A stretch of DNA of 64,000 nt from positions 2,097,596 through 2,161,595 of the forward strand of contig OW387139.1 of the NCBI GenBank assembly GCA_936440205.1. The letters are read 5' to 3'. This document shows, one piece after another, positions 1 to 11,400 of the stretch. The notes beneath the pieces are model-generated. The model had not been told where the DNA came from. It made no database searches and saw only the letters and a list, made by a program, of their open reading frames with translations. This stretch comes from Lepidonotus clava (taxonomy: Eukaryota; Annelida; Polychaeta; Phyllodocida; Polynoidae). Positions within the stretch are counted from its first letter, which is position 1; every line of letters starts with the position of its first letter. Both the position numbers and the translations under genes were made by a program.

Positions 1-476
1 AGCAGCTGAGTGGGGGTTCAGTTCAAAAGAAAGAACACAGGGCTGTCAGAGTGGACTCTACTTACTTGATTCCATAATGAAAGCGTTCTCATTGGTGGAA
101 TGACAGACATCGCTCGGAGGGAATAGCATGAGAATCAGTTGCACATTTAACGCCTGTTATTTTAAATGTTATCGCTTAGGATGAGAGAACAAGCCCAGCT
201 GTTTGGTTAAAGCAGTTTAAGTGTTTCATTTTTTTTGTAATTACCCTTTCAATAAGAGTTAAATGACTATTGGTGAACTTGCACACACCCTGATTATTGG
301 ATAATTTAGAGTCGTTAAGTAAATTGCAAATATACTTGAGAATGATCCTGCAAACAAAGACCCATTGGGAACATTAGAAATGACCTAGTTATAATATTGT
401 GTTTACCATGTGCTCTGATAAAAACATAAAGTTATAAAAATATGACTACTTTAAGCAATAGTTTTTGTTATCATTG
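1..476. other. Unique AT-rich DNA left of the LTR element
   Basis: No open frame, repeat or RNA gene is evident. By position it is probably intron of the minus-strand RasGRF-like gene. A short minus-strand stretch around 75-150 ends in a donor-like GTAAGT, but its translation resembles nothing recognisable. Confidence 0.5.
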
Positions 477-480
477 ATTC
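477..480. repeat. Target-site duplication, left copy
   Basis: The 4 bases ATTC directly precede the left LTR and recur directly after the right LTR at 14034-14037. Ty3/gypsy integrases commonly make 4-6 bp duplications. An intact duplication supports a simple, recent insertion. Confidence 0.85.
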
Positions 481-1434
481 TGTGACGTTCTCTGGTAAGT
501 CGGGGTTGCCGATTCTTACGACAGAGGAACGTGGGGGTTGTTCGGGTCTCGGGGCGGACGGGGAATCCGGGCCAAGAACCGAGATGTGTTTCTAGAGTCG
601 TGCCTCGCGCACGAGGGGGGGCTGAGCGAATCGATCGGGAATCGGCACTCGATGTCGACGGAGGACTGCGGGGGAGGGAAATTATGGTAGGGGTACGGGT
701 CGGCCGGGGGGCGGTCCACCCCTGAGTTCCGGTCCGCGGGGGCGACGGGCCGACGGTCGCCTATTGTTTGGTAGCGTGGGGCCGAGCACGCCGCGCCCTC
801 GTCCCCGCGGACTTCGCTCCCTCGTTCCGCTCCCCATGTCTTCGTACCATACTACGCCTCGGTTTCCGGTACTACTTCGGGCCTTCGTGCCCTACTCCGT
901 TCCCTCGTTCCTCGTTCTTCGGGCCATCGGGCCCCTTACCCTATGTTTCGACTACCTATCTCGGACTTCGGCTGTTTTGTCCTAACTTCGGCTTAATTAC
1001 TCTATTCGGCTCATCTTTAGTGGTTGTTTCAGGAAAGAGGACACGTCTGGACACCAGGAGAACTGTTAAAGAACTCTGTTTATTCGGGCCTCACCGCCCC
1101 TTTATATACTAGAGAGGTCAGCCCTGATTGGCTGCCTTCGGTCACGTGACCTACAACTGACGTCACTTCCGGTTTATATATTCCGTTTCCGGTTTACATT
1201 TCACTTCCGGTTTACATATTTCCGGGTTTCGTTCCATTACGTTTTCGTTATTCGTTCTTTACATATTCGTTATTCGTTCTTTACATATTCGTTCTTTACA
1301 TCTATTTCGTTCTTCGTTCTTTACATATTCATTATTCGTTCTTTACATATTCGTTCTTTACATCTATTTCCATTATTACCTTATTTCTATTATTTTAACC
1401 TCTATGTATTTTGGCTGAATAGCCGTTCATCACA
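481..1434 (-). repeat. LTR, 3' copy in element orientation
   Basis: It matches 13080-14033 over 954 bp with one visible difference. Read on the minus strand it begins TGTGATGAAC and ends AACGTCACA, the usual TG...CA ends. Short ORFs inside appear identically in both LTRs and are not taken as genes. The part near 1201-1380 is a degenerate TTCGTTCTTTACATA repeat. Confidence 0.96.
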
Positions 1435-1443
1435 CCCTCCCGC
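1435..1443 (-). other. Polypurine tract of the LTR element
   Basis: Read on the minus strand, GCGGGAGGG immediately precedes the 3' LTR. This is where plus-strand DNA synthesis is primed in LTR elements. The tract is short but correctly placed. Confidence 0.7.
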
Positions 1444-4400
1444 ACCTTCTTGAAAGGTGGGAAAACACGTTATACAAAATTTCAACACAGTTCATACAGC
1501 AACGACAACAGAACATACTCTAGAACCAGAAACATTTCAATCCTACGCTCCTTATCGGCAGAGGAGGAGGTGTCACCCTCTGTCCTCCCCGGTCTACTTC
1601 GGAGGGCCCCCGGGGCCTATCCGGCTAATTATTATTTCTCTTCTTTCTTCGTTTTTCTTTCTTCGTTTTTCTTTCTTCGTTTTTCTCTCTTCTTAATAAA
1701 AGTTCATATAATTCGTTTTTATATATCTTAGTCTCTTTTTATCTTCGTCAGAGTTCTCTTATCCTTGATCTATTTAGGACCTCCTCTTTTTCTCGTCTTT
1801 AGGATGAGCGAGCCGGTCGTGGCTCTCCCACCCGGGACTGGGGATCGGTCGTGACCCCGTCGCCCCCGCTCCTCTCCTCTGGGCTCTATTTACTTAGCCC
1901 CTCGGCGCGTTTTTCCTCGCCTTTTTACCCTCATTAGGACAGAGGGACCGGTCGTGGTCCTCCTGCCCGGGGCCATGGGTCGGTCGTGACCCGCAGTGCC
2001 CCCGTTCCCTTCGTTTTTCGTCGTCCAGACGTTCTCCCCTAGTTCGGGTGGAGAATCGGTCGCGACTCTCCCACCCAGAGGCCAGGGTCGGTCGTGACCC
2101 TTAGTCCTCTCGACCCTCGGTCCGTTCTACCGTCGTCCAGACGTTCTCCCTTGTTTTTGGGTAGAGAATCGGTCGTGATTCTCCTACCCGGTCGGTCGTG
2201 ACCCCTCGTTCTTCCGTAACTGTTACTCTTCTCTGCGTTCTCTTAGGTGATGATGATGATTTTAAGGATGAGTTGAAGAAGAAAGACTGAAGCTTTTGTA
2301 GATAGAATGTTCTTTTTGGACTTCGCACCCTCGGTCGCCTCGGCATTCAGAGCCCCCCAGTGACTTTTTCACGGTTGGCAAGGACAACATGTTCGAGCCA
2401 AAGGCCAAGGTACCCAAAGAAGAAGATGGCGTTGTATGTGGAAAGGAACTTAACTTCATTCATTAAAGCTTAGAGTGGAAGCTTCAGCAGACGACGTCGC
2501 GGGTTTCGTGCTACTTGTCACGGTGAAGCTTTGAGATGGAGTTCGGGTGAAGGTGAGACTGAGAAGATTAGAATCATTAATTATCGATGAAGTGTCCGTT
2601 TTCCGTACAGGAACTGAAGTTTGACTTTTACGACACATGTCCTCGTGGTTAACCCAGCATCAAGATGTTCCGTCCTCGACCACATCGACACATTTGAAGA
2701 TTTCAGGATTTCAGAAAGAGATGTCGGAGAGAGTCCACCATAGTAAAGTATTTCCGTCACCGTTCCGGGCCCAAGTGGCATGACAACAACCGGAACGGAG
2801 ACCTGATTAAGAAGATAATTTTGATGAAGTTTCTTTTTGATGACAGGAGCCGGTGCCTCTCATCCCTCCCCCCCCCCGTAAGCAACGGCAGGAAGACAGT
2901 CCTCTTTGGGGCGAGAGGGAGGCTCCTTCGTTCTACTGATGAGATGATTTTCCTAAGAAGAGGATTCCTGTTTCGGGCACTCGGGCCCTCGTTCGTTTCC
3001 TAGGCTCTCGGGCCTCGCTCTTTTTACTAAGTTTTTCTCTTCGTCCTCCCGGAGGACCGTGCTTATAGACGATTTTCGTAAGACTGTAATACCAACAAAT
3101 AGTTCGTTAATAGAAGTAAGTTTAAGATCCGGTCTGGTTTGATTTTGGAGTAAGGCCACAGTCGTCCACGGTGCCATGTCACATTGCATGGAGACACTAT
3201 GCCTATGACGAACGCCGAGACAACAGCTCCGAGCCGTTCCGGGCTGCTCGACGGTTCGAAGTTGGTAAGTTGAAGATATTAGTGAGAAGGAGAAGAAGAA
3301 GCCGTAGAAAGTGAAGATGGACGACATCAACTGGGACCTGCACCCAACGTCAACCTCTGAGATCCGGAACGGGCCCATTCTCAATAAAATAGCATATATA
3401 GAGAAGAACTCATCCGATGTCGAACTCCAAGAAGGGTCGCTCCTCGTCGCTCTTTGCAGACCTCTTGATTTGTCTATCGAGGCATCCGCAGCCGACGTTC
3501 CAAGCACCACCTCCCTGTATATTGCAAAGATTACTTCCCTATATGTTTCAAAGACTATTTTGTTTCGTTCCTCGAGAAGAAGACATCAGGAAATACGACA
3601 TGGAAGGAGTCTCTGTCGTTACTGCAGGTAAGAGATTAATATAAGTTTTAGTAAGTCTATTAAATTTTTCGTTTCTCGTTCATGTATTGCTTTTACTATA
3701 TATTACGGTTGGTCACGAGCCAGGGCCCCTAAGTTATCGTCCCTGCTCGTGCCTTGGTCCTCCGGGAGACATCTACGACTCGCCGCAATCCTTTCACGAC
3801 TCGCTGCATCAACTCTGGCACGATAAAACCAGCATTCAGGTCGAAAAATTCCATTTTTGCCGCTCTTCGTATGCGGTAAGAGGCTGAAGACAAGGAAACT
3901 CAGAAGATGATGGTACATGAATCCGGGTTCATCCACATTCTGATCGATCCATCCAAAATCAAGAAGACAAAGTTGCAGGAAGTAGAAGTGCCGCTAGAGG
4001 ACAGAGGTCGTCTCTTCCTCGCCTCCAGATCGCTCAAGGCAGCGCGGGAGAAGGGTTTTCAGTCTTGGCCCGCGCCAGCCTTTCCTCCAGCGGCGAGTCG
4101 CCGGCCCACCGGTACCTTTTTTACCCCGGCACGACCGTCGACTCAAAGACTACAATGACAACACTATCCGTCCATTCTGATTTCCTTTCCTCGATTCCGC
4201 CTCCCAACTTTCACTCTCGCTCCCGGGCCGCCCGGCCCGTTATCCATTTCCGCGACCGGACGATCCCGTTCCACCTGCTCGGTCCCAACCAACGCAGCGG
4301 GCTCCAGGGAAGAAGAGGAACAGCTACAAACTTGTTTTTCCTCCTAGCGCCTCCTTCCGTCCCGTATTCGCCCCGCAGGCTTGGTAAGTTCATTCCAGTC

Positions 4401-4619
4401 ATGGACCCTCCAGCTCGCTGATTACACTCAACACCTCCTAACACATGTGGTTTCGTTCACTTCCGCAAGAAGGTTCCCATAAAGAAACTAATAAGAATAA
4501 ATTAAGATAAGAATGTTCGAGCCCGCCAGTCCGTTCCCGATGAGTTTAAGTAAAGTTTTCGGGCCCGTCCAGCGGTCTCCAGGAGAGTCTTTTATCCAGG
4601 CTTCGGCCTCCTGTGCGGC
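1444..4619 (-). other. Long noncoding 3' part of the LTR element
   Basis: About 3.2 kb between the large ORF and the 3' LTR holds no recognisable domain on either strand. Around 1800-2220 a motif close to GGTCGGTCGTGACCC recurs several times, giving an imperfect tandem structure. A 185-codon minus-strand frame at 2953-3510 has no recognisable motif and is not claimed as a gene. Confidence 0.6.
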
Positions 4620-6968
4620 TCAGGTACCTCCGCCTCGGCCCGGTTCTCTCCCTGGGGGTTTGACACTATGGGTGAGGAGCCAACGCCCCGTAATCCCTCC
4701 CCACCCGACTCGCGACGCGCCATCTTCCGCCTCTGGTTCCGTCGCGCTGTTTTTCTTCCGTGCAAGACCTCGAGCAGCATCTACTTCACCCTTCTTCTTG
4801 GCGCCGGATCGTCTCTCCTCCCTAGCGGGGAGCTCGAGAAGCTGATCCACCATTCCGCTCTGTTTTTCCGCCTCTCTTGTCGCCTTCAACAAGTCATCCA
4901 GTTGATCCTCGTTTTTGTGCATCACTAGGGTCTGAGCCAATTGGACGGTCCGGTTGTGTTCGTTAACTAGCTGGTCGACCCCCGGGAACTCCCTGGTCAA
5001 CGGCCCCAGTGCCGCCGTCGGGAACTGCGCCATCGCTTCTTCAAATGTCTCTGGCTTGCGGCCCGTTTCTAGTGCCATCAGGAACGCCATAGACGCCGAA
5101 GCCATTGCTCTTGTCTTGGCCGTCATTCCTCGCACCTCCCTTGGGGGCCACGTCAGTTGCACCCGAATGGCCTTTTCCGCGTCCCAGTCTCGTACCGCTC
5201 GCGCCGTCACCGGAAAGTGTCCCTGTAAGACCTGGTGAACGGCCTGTGTCCGTAATAACTTGAGTCTCGGTGTTTCCCTAGATGGTCCTGCCGTCGGCAT
5301 CTCCGTTCCTATAGACCCGAACACTGAATCCGCTCCCGACTCGTCCAATTCTTGTTTCTCCGGCTCGTATCCTCTGGTCTCGGTCTGCCCCAACTCCATG
5401 TCCTCTGAGTCTTCCACCTCCGCGTCCATGGACTGGGCAGCCGGTATTTGTAATCTGTGTATCACAACCCGCGGTTGTAGCGCCCGCCCGTGTTTATCCT
5501 CGTCCTTGAGTGGGGTATCCGGTCCTGGCGGCGATCCCATACGTTCGGGCGACGGTGGTCCCGGGGTCTCCTCCGACCCTTGCGACCCGAAAAACGAGCT
5601 CCCCAAACTGGCTCGAGTCAGGTTGTCAACCGCCGCCCGTGTCTCTGGCGTGTCTGGTGCTACCGTAATATCTCTCATTCGTTTCAATCCTGGGGGCGGC
5701 ACTATCGGCTGCTTACATACCATCTTCTCCAGGGGTGAATCTGCTTTCGTCGGGGTAGGGGTAGAGAACAGCGGCTGTGTCGAGGCCGTCGATACCGTGT
5801 CCTCCGGCCTGGCCGCATGCCGAACATACTTTACTTTCTCCACTCGCCCCGACGGTTTGAGTCCCTGCCTTTCTGCCATCTCGCATAGAAACCTCCCTAG
5901 ATACAATGCTTCTCTTTCCACCAGCCGGCCTCCCTGTGCTTCCCGAATGCTGTCCTCCAGCTCCCGGTCGGATCTCGCCTCGTGGTAACCCCTGAACGAT
6001 CCCTCCCGGTTCATTGTTCCTTTTAAATACCCGGGGTACCTCGGGTGTCGTGATTCGTATATCACCGATTTCTTATGAACTGTCATCATAGTAAATTGTG
6101 CGTCGCTACAAGGTGGTTCTAGTCCCGTGGTCCGTCTGACTCCTGTCGAGGTCTCAGGCTGCGATGGTCCCAGCTCTCCCGTGCTACTAGACTCAGCGAT
6201 AATCAAAGACCGATCGCTTCGGGCCGACATACTCCTGCCTGACTCCGACTGGTCCGAACTCGTTCCCTCCTCCAATTCTCTCGGGACTTTCTTGACCTTT
6301 TTCCACTTCTTCTTTCGCGACGGCTCCTCCGTCGGGCATCCCTGCGTGGGGGGCCTCTTGAAAGCGAGCGGCTCCTCTTCTTCTTTGACTTTCGGTCGTT
6401 GGTCGTCGGACGAGCTCACCAATTCCACCACCTCAGCCCCCGGTGGTATTCCTGAGCAACCCGGCTTCGGGGTGGGTGTGGATGTCCGTCCTTTTCCTCT
6501 GCCTGGGAGTCCTCGTCCTCTCGGTTCCCGTGGTTCTCCCTGGGCGTTTAACTTCTTAATTCGGCTCTGTACTAACCCTGATATTTGGTCTGGTGTCAGG
6601 AGTGGCTTCGGGTTGACCACGGCCCGGCTCGCGCTTCGCGGCGACTCGGTGTCTTCCTTCCGTACTCCTTTCGCGGCCCTCCGAGGGGAACGACGCGTGG
6701 GTGTCGATCGTTCCGCCACCTCGGCCAGGGGTCCCTTTCCTGCTGCCTTGGCTGCTTGGGCTCCCTCGCCGGCCTCGTCGGCCTCTGATCCTTCTTCGGT
6801 TGCTACCTGCTCCAACTGCTCGGCGTCGCTGTCCTCGGATCCTCTCGACGCCCTCGGGTAGTAAGGGATGCGGATATGCCGTCGCGGCCTCTCCGGTGCC
6901 TCCTTATCCACCGCCCTCTCAGGGGGTTGAAACCCCTCCGGATGGCGCACCGCGTAGTCCCGTTCCAT
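4620..6968 (-). CDS. Large acidic ORF of the LTR element, unknown function (782 aa)
   Basis: This is an open frame of 782 codons downstream of pol on the element's coding strand. The N-terminal two thirds is rich in Glu, Ser, Pro and Arg and looks disordered, with basic runs such as RKKKWKKVKK. The C-terminal part, from about residue 590, is more ordered and Leu/Ala-rich, with likely helices (for example QLVNEHNRTVQLAQTLVMHK). There is no signal peptide, transmembrane segment or cysteine pattern of an envelope protein, and no recognised enzyme motif. Its length and position in a young element argue that it is a real element protein. It could be a nucleic-acid or chromatin-binding accessory factor, which is inference from composition only. 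A plus-strand frame at 6127-6861 is its shadow. Confidence 0.7.
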   Translation of the reverse strand: MERDYAVRHPEGFQPPERAVDKEAPERPRRHIRIPYYPRASRGSEDSDAEQLEQVATEEGSEADEAGEGAQAAKAAGKGPLAEVAERSTPTRRSPRRAAKGVRKEDTESPRSASRAVVNPKPLLTPDQISGLVQSRIKKLNAQGEPREPRGRGLPGRGKGRTSTPTPKPGCSGIPPGAEVVELVSSSDDQRPKVKEEEEPLAFKRPPTQGCPTEEPSRKKKWKKVKKVPRELEEGTSSDQSESGRSMSARSDRSLIIAESSSTGELGPSQPETSTGVRRTTGLEPPCSDAQFTMMTVHKKSVIYESRHPRYPGYLKGTMNREGSFRGYHEARSDRELEDSIREAQGGRLVEREALYLGRFLCEMAERQGLKPSGRVEKVKYVRHAARPEDTVSTASTQPLFSTPTPTKADSPLEKMVCKQPIVPPPGLKRMRDITVAPDTPETRAAVDNLTRASLGSSFFGSQGSEETPGPPSPERMGSPPGPDTPLKDEDKHGRALQPRVVIHRLQIPAAQSMDAEVEDSEDMELGQTETRGYEPEKQELDESGADSVFGSIGTEMPTAGPSRETPRLKLLRTQAVHQVLQGHFPVTARAVRDWDAEKAIRVQLTWPPREVRGMTAKTRAMASASMAFLMALETGRKPETFEEAMAQFPTAALGPLTREFPGVDQLVNEHNRTVQLAQTLVMHKNEDQLDDLLKATREAEKQSGMVDQLLELPAREERRSGAKKKGEVDAARGLARKKNSATEPEAEDGASRVGWGGITGRWLLTHSVKPPGREPGRGGGT

Positions 6969-7037
6969 GTTGGCTACCCGGGCCGCCGTTTCATCCCCAG
7001 TAGCGAAACTGGTGTACGGCGGTCGTCCTTTCGGGTC

Positions 7038-7322
7038 CTAGGCGAACGCCGCAGCATACTCCAGCCTCAGAAGGGGGTCTTGCTTCGGCATCCCCCTCTG
7101 CAGGTTCCCTTCGTGTGAGTCCGTCATGTGCTTCCTCCAGTCCTGGTGTGTCGAATAGGCTCGACTCGAACACACCGGGCACATGTAGTACTGCTTCCGT
7201 AATCCATCGTGCTGGCCTTTAATATGCTTGGCCAAGTGCTTAAACTCCTTTCCGTGACAATGTCCTTCCCAGCACTGTCCGCTCATCGTGTCTGTTTTCC
7301 GGGCTTTCGGGGCTCGTTCCAA
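7038..7322 (-). CDS. Small C2H2-like zinc-finger ORF of the LTR element (94 aa)
   Basis: The 94-codon frame contains two Cys/His clusters. The first is CWEGHCHGKEF followed by HLAKHIKGQH. The second is CPVCSSRAYS followed by HQDWRKHMTDSH, which fits a C-X2-C...H-X4-H finger. The spacing of the first is looser, so it may be atypical. C2H2 fingers usually bind DNA or RNA, so a role in binding element nucleic acid or in target choice is possible but inferred. It lies just upstream of the 782-aa ORF on the same strand and about 1.1 kb downstream of pol, so it would probably need a subgenomic or spliced RNA. Confidence 0.65.
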   Translation of the reverse strand: MERAPKARKTDTMSGQCWEGHCHGKEFKHLAKHIKGQHDGLRKQYYMCPVCSSRAYSTHQDWRKHMTDSHEGNLQRGMPKQDPLLRLEYAAAFA

Positions 7323-8441
7323 TCCTGAAGCTCGTCCCGTCAGCCGTTTCCGTTTTTGTCTCGTGGTGATGCTGCTCGTCTCGCTTCTCTGCTTTTCTTC
7401 TTGTTTTCTTCTCCTTAGCTCAGTCTGCTCGTCTGCGATTCGATGAATCCTGATCGGCTGACCAGAATGACCTGCTCCGGCGAGCGCTCTGCCTTTTATA
7501 GCCGCCGCAGGCGGAAGTGGGCGTGGCCTGCACTAGCGACCCCTAGCGTCAGACTCACCATCCACTTCTACGGTGGCGCCCCCTACTATTTTCCGGTCCC
7601 CGGGGCCCGCCGCTGGTCACCGCCTCGCCTGCTTTTTACCTCGCGGCCCTTCGCCCGTCCACGCGTTTTTCCTAGGCCTTTTATTGCCCCACCGGACGCC
7701 CTCGGTCCTTTCATCCCTCGTCGCCTTCTCTTGCCTTTTTCATCTTGGCCCTCACAGTGCTTCCGCACACTTCCCGGAGAACACAGGGGCTCGGCGTTAT
7801 TATCTCCTCGCCGCCGCCCCGTTCTCTTTGTCCTCTTTTACTCCTTTTACGACCTACTTTAAAGCCCGTCCTCGTTTCAGGCCTCGCCTTTTACAGCCGT
7901 CCGTTCGTTCCTCCGGTGTTCCCGAGAGTGCCGCATCTACTCTCCTCCGGTCTCCTGGACGTTGTAAAGCGGTATTACCAAGTCGGCATTACTTCAGAAG
8001 TCTTCACCAGCTTGCCACCGGGTCTGTCTTCTGTTGTAATCCAACCATCTTTTCCACGCTGTGGTTCCTCCGAACTGACCGGAAAGCGGCTCCGTGGGAC
8101 TACTTTAGACATTCGGGCCGTCGTGGCTCCCGAACGCCGTTTTTCGTTCCAACCCCGCATTTCCCACCTATATTACATCCGCAAGAGAACCAATCTTCAG
8201 CTAGGTAGCGAATCTCTACAGCCTAACGACCTGCACTCCTACTGTAGTGGTCAACGCACCGCCCCGACTCAATGGCCCCAGGTTGATCAGTCCTTTTTGG
8301 CCAAAGCCTTTCTGTGTAGCGCCGATTTGGTCGTTCCCTTGGTCCTCTTCCACCTGCGGAATCGAGACACGAAAACGACTTCATCACAAAAAGGGGGTAC
8401 CCCGTTTCCTTACGTGCCCTAGCGCGCCCCACCCCAAGCAT
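7323..8441 (-). other. Spacer between pol and the zinc-finger ORF
   Basis: About 1.1 kb of element sequence has no recognised domain on the minus strand. Plus-strand frames here (7573-8208, 7745-8422) are C- and P-rich, show no motif and run antisense to the element. They are treated as chance frames in GC-rich DNA. Confidence 0.55.
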
Positions 8442-11400
8442 TTACTGTGCAGCCTCGTATCCTTGCTGGTCAGCTACCATCCAAGCTGGCGCAGCGTGTC
8501 CTCGGTAGGGTTCCAGGCGGTCCACATGGACCACCCCCCCCGGTTTCCCTCGTTTCTTCCGTACTACCACCCGTCCTCGGTCAAGCACCTTGACGATCAG
8601 TGCAGGGCCTATCCATGGAAATCGCAACTTCGTTCCTTTGTCCCTATCCACTACCGTATCGTGCACCCAGACCAGTTCTCCGGCGTGGTATTCCCGCCGA
8701 GTCACCTTCCCATCGTACTCATGTTTCTGATGGATGGCGGCTCGTTTCAGCCCCGTCCGGGCCTCCCGATAGGCTGCGACTAGCCCTTCCTCCAGGCTTT
8801 CCACATAGTCGCCTACCCGTCGGGGTTCCTCCTCTGGTCCTAGAGGTCTCCCATAAATCGCCTGTCGCGGCATCATGGTCTGTCGGCCCAGCATCATCAT
8901 ATTCGGTGTCACTCCCGTGCTGGCTTGCGGCGTTGCTCTATAACTCATCATCACGAGCGGGACCATCTCGTCCCACTCCCGACCCGTCGCTCGGCAGCTG
9001 GCTTTCAAACAACACCCCAAAGTACGGAAACTTCGTTCTATGTACCCGTCACTCCTGGGGTGGTACGGCGTCGTTCTTGTTTTGTGTATCCCGAATAGTG
9101 CACAGACCTGAGCCACCACCTCGGATTCGAAATTCGTGCCTTGATCCGAGTGTAGTTCCCGAAACGCGCCGTACCGTGCTACTACTTCTTCAACCAGTTT
9201 GTTCGCCACTGTCGTTGCCTTTTGATCCGGGATCGGGAAACACTCCAACCATTTGGTGAAATAGCATCCCACCATCAGGCAATACTTATTTCCTCGTTTG
9301 GTGACTGGGTACGGGCCCGAAACATCCATGGCCAGCCGTTCCATCGGCTCCCCCCCTATGTACTGATGTAGCGGCTCCCGTCTTCCTCTTCCCTTTTTCA
9401 GCAACGCGCAATCACATTCTCGACATTCCTTCCGCACGTCTTCCCGGAGTCCCGGCCAGTAAAACCCTTGTTCCAACAGGGCCGTCGTCCTGGCGACTCC
9501 TAAATGCGCTCCTGCCGCGCCTCCATGGTATTCCCTTACCAGCTTGGCCCGTTCCCCTCGGGGAACGACCAACTGGTTCCTCCAACCATGTCCTTCTAGT
9601 TCCCAGTACTTCCGATGCAGCACGCCATCCCTGAGGCTTAATCGTTCCCATTGCCTCCATAGGATCTTTGTTTCCCGGGATTCCGGAGATATGGCCTCCC
9701 AACCTGGCCGGTCCGCATCTTTTTCCATCCGTGCGACAATCGGCCCTATATCTCGATCCCTCCTCTGCGCTGCTCTCATCTCCTGCGGGGACCATCCGGG
9801 CTCGTACCCCCGGGCCCGCGTCACTACTCTCACTTGTTCGGTATTCTCGTGCTCCTCTCCACATTGTTTGCACGGATACCGGGACAACGCGTCAGCGTTC
9901 CCATGCTTCCTGCCCGGTCGGTGTTGGAACGACACATCATGCGAGTCGATAATCTCAATCCACCGAGCAGCCTGCCCCATCGGTTCCTTACTTCTCTGCA
10001 GCCAACTGACCGCGCTGTTATCCGTCCGGACTATCACGCGTTGACCATAGATGTAGCACCGAAAATGCTTCAAAGCTCGCACCACCGCCAACAGTTCTTT
10101 CCGCGTGGTGCAATACTTTCGTTCGTTTGACTCCAGGGTTTTGCTCGTGTAAGCTATCACCCGTTCCTCCCCTCTCTGCTCTTGTGATAGCACGGCTCCC
10201 GTTCCCACGTCACTGGCGTCTGTGTCAAGCCACCATTGTCCTTCTTCCTCCGGGAATCCCAACACCGGGGCCTCCGTTAGCGCCTTCTTCATCGCATCAA
10301 ATGCCTCTTGTCGTCTCGCGCTCCACACGAATGGTTCCTCCTTCGTTGCCAATTCATACAAGGGGGCAGCCAACTCCGTGAAGCCGTTTATATGCCTTCT
10401 GTAGTACGAACATAATCCCACGAAGGCTCGTACCTCGTGGAGATCCCGCGGGACCGGCCACTCGGTCACTTGCCGACACTTTTCGGGGTCGGGTTCGATC
10501 CCGTTGAATGAGACAACGTGCCCCAAGAACGGAATCTTCTTCTGGAACAGCTTACATTTTCGCGCCTTTAACTTCAGTCCTGCAGCGTTCAGTCGGTCCA
10601 GAACCCGTACCAATCTTTCCAGAGTCACTTTGAACGTTGGTCCAAAGACCAGTATGTCATCCAAGTATACCAGACACTCCTCCCACACGATTCCTCTGAG
10701 GATTCTTTCCATCAGTCTCTCGAAGGTGGCTGGGGCGTTCACTAGCCCGAATGGCATCACTTTAAACTCATACAATCCTCCTTGAGTCACGAAGGCCGTC
10801 TTTTCTTGGTCCTCCGGTGCCATCTCCACCTGCCAATATCCGCTTGCGAGATCCAGACTGCAGAAGAATAGGCTTCCTCCCAAAGTGTTGAGGCTGTCCT
10901 CTATCCGTGGGAGCGGATAGGCGTCCACTTTCGTAGCCTGGTTCAGTTTTCGGTAGTCAATACAGAACCTCGTTCCTCCGTCCTTCTTTTTGACTAGAAC
11001 GGTCGGGCTACTCCACGCACTCCCGCTCTCTTGGATAATCCCTAAATTTAACATATCCTCCACCAGTGCTCGTTCTTCCTCTCTCCTGGTGGCCGGATAC
11101 CGTCTGACCCTCTGCTTGATCGGCATCTGATCTCCCGTTTTAATTCGATGTTGTACTAAATCTGTCCGTCCTAACTCATGTTTCGAGGTCGCAAACATTT
11201 GTTCCCGGGCCATGATGGCTTTCTCCAGCTCTTCGCCCTCCTTCGTGGTCAGGTCTTTCTTAGCCTCCCCTATCATTTCAACGAGCGCTCCTGGGGGTTC
11301 CTTTGCTTCACTTCCTATTCCTCGTACCTCTTGTACGAAGGTGGCTTCTCCGAGTACCCCGCCGGTTTCCAATTTCGCGCTCTCGGTCCCTCGGTTGGCC

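Noticed and set aside
516-1112. Short frames of 64-114 codons in the LTR
   Set aside because: They occur identically in both LTRs, lack motifs and overlap LTR regulatory sequence.
2953-3510. 185-codon minus-strand frame in the element tail
   Set aside because: No recognisable domain. It may be chance. Kept only as a note within the noncoding tail.
6127-6861. 244-codon plus-strand frame
   Set aside because: Antisense shadow of the 782-aa ORF of the LTR element, without motif.
4620-6968. Envelope gene in the LTR element
   Set aside because: No signal peptide, fusion peptide, cysteine framework or transmembrane segment in the large ORF, so it is not called env.
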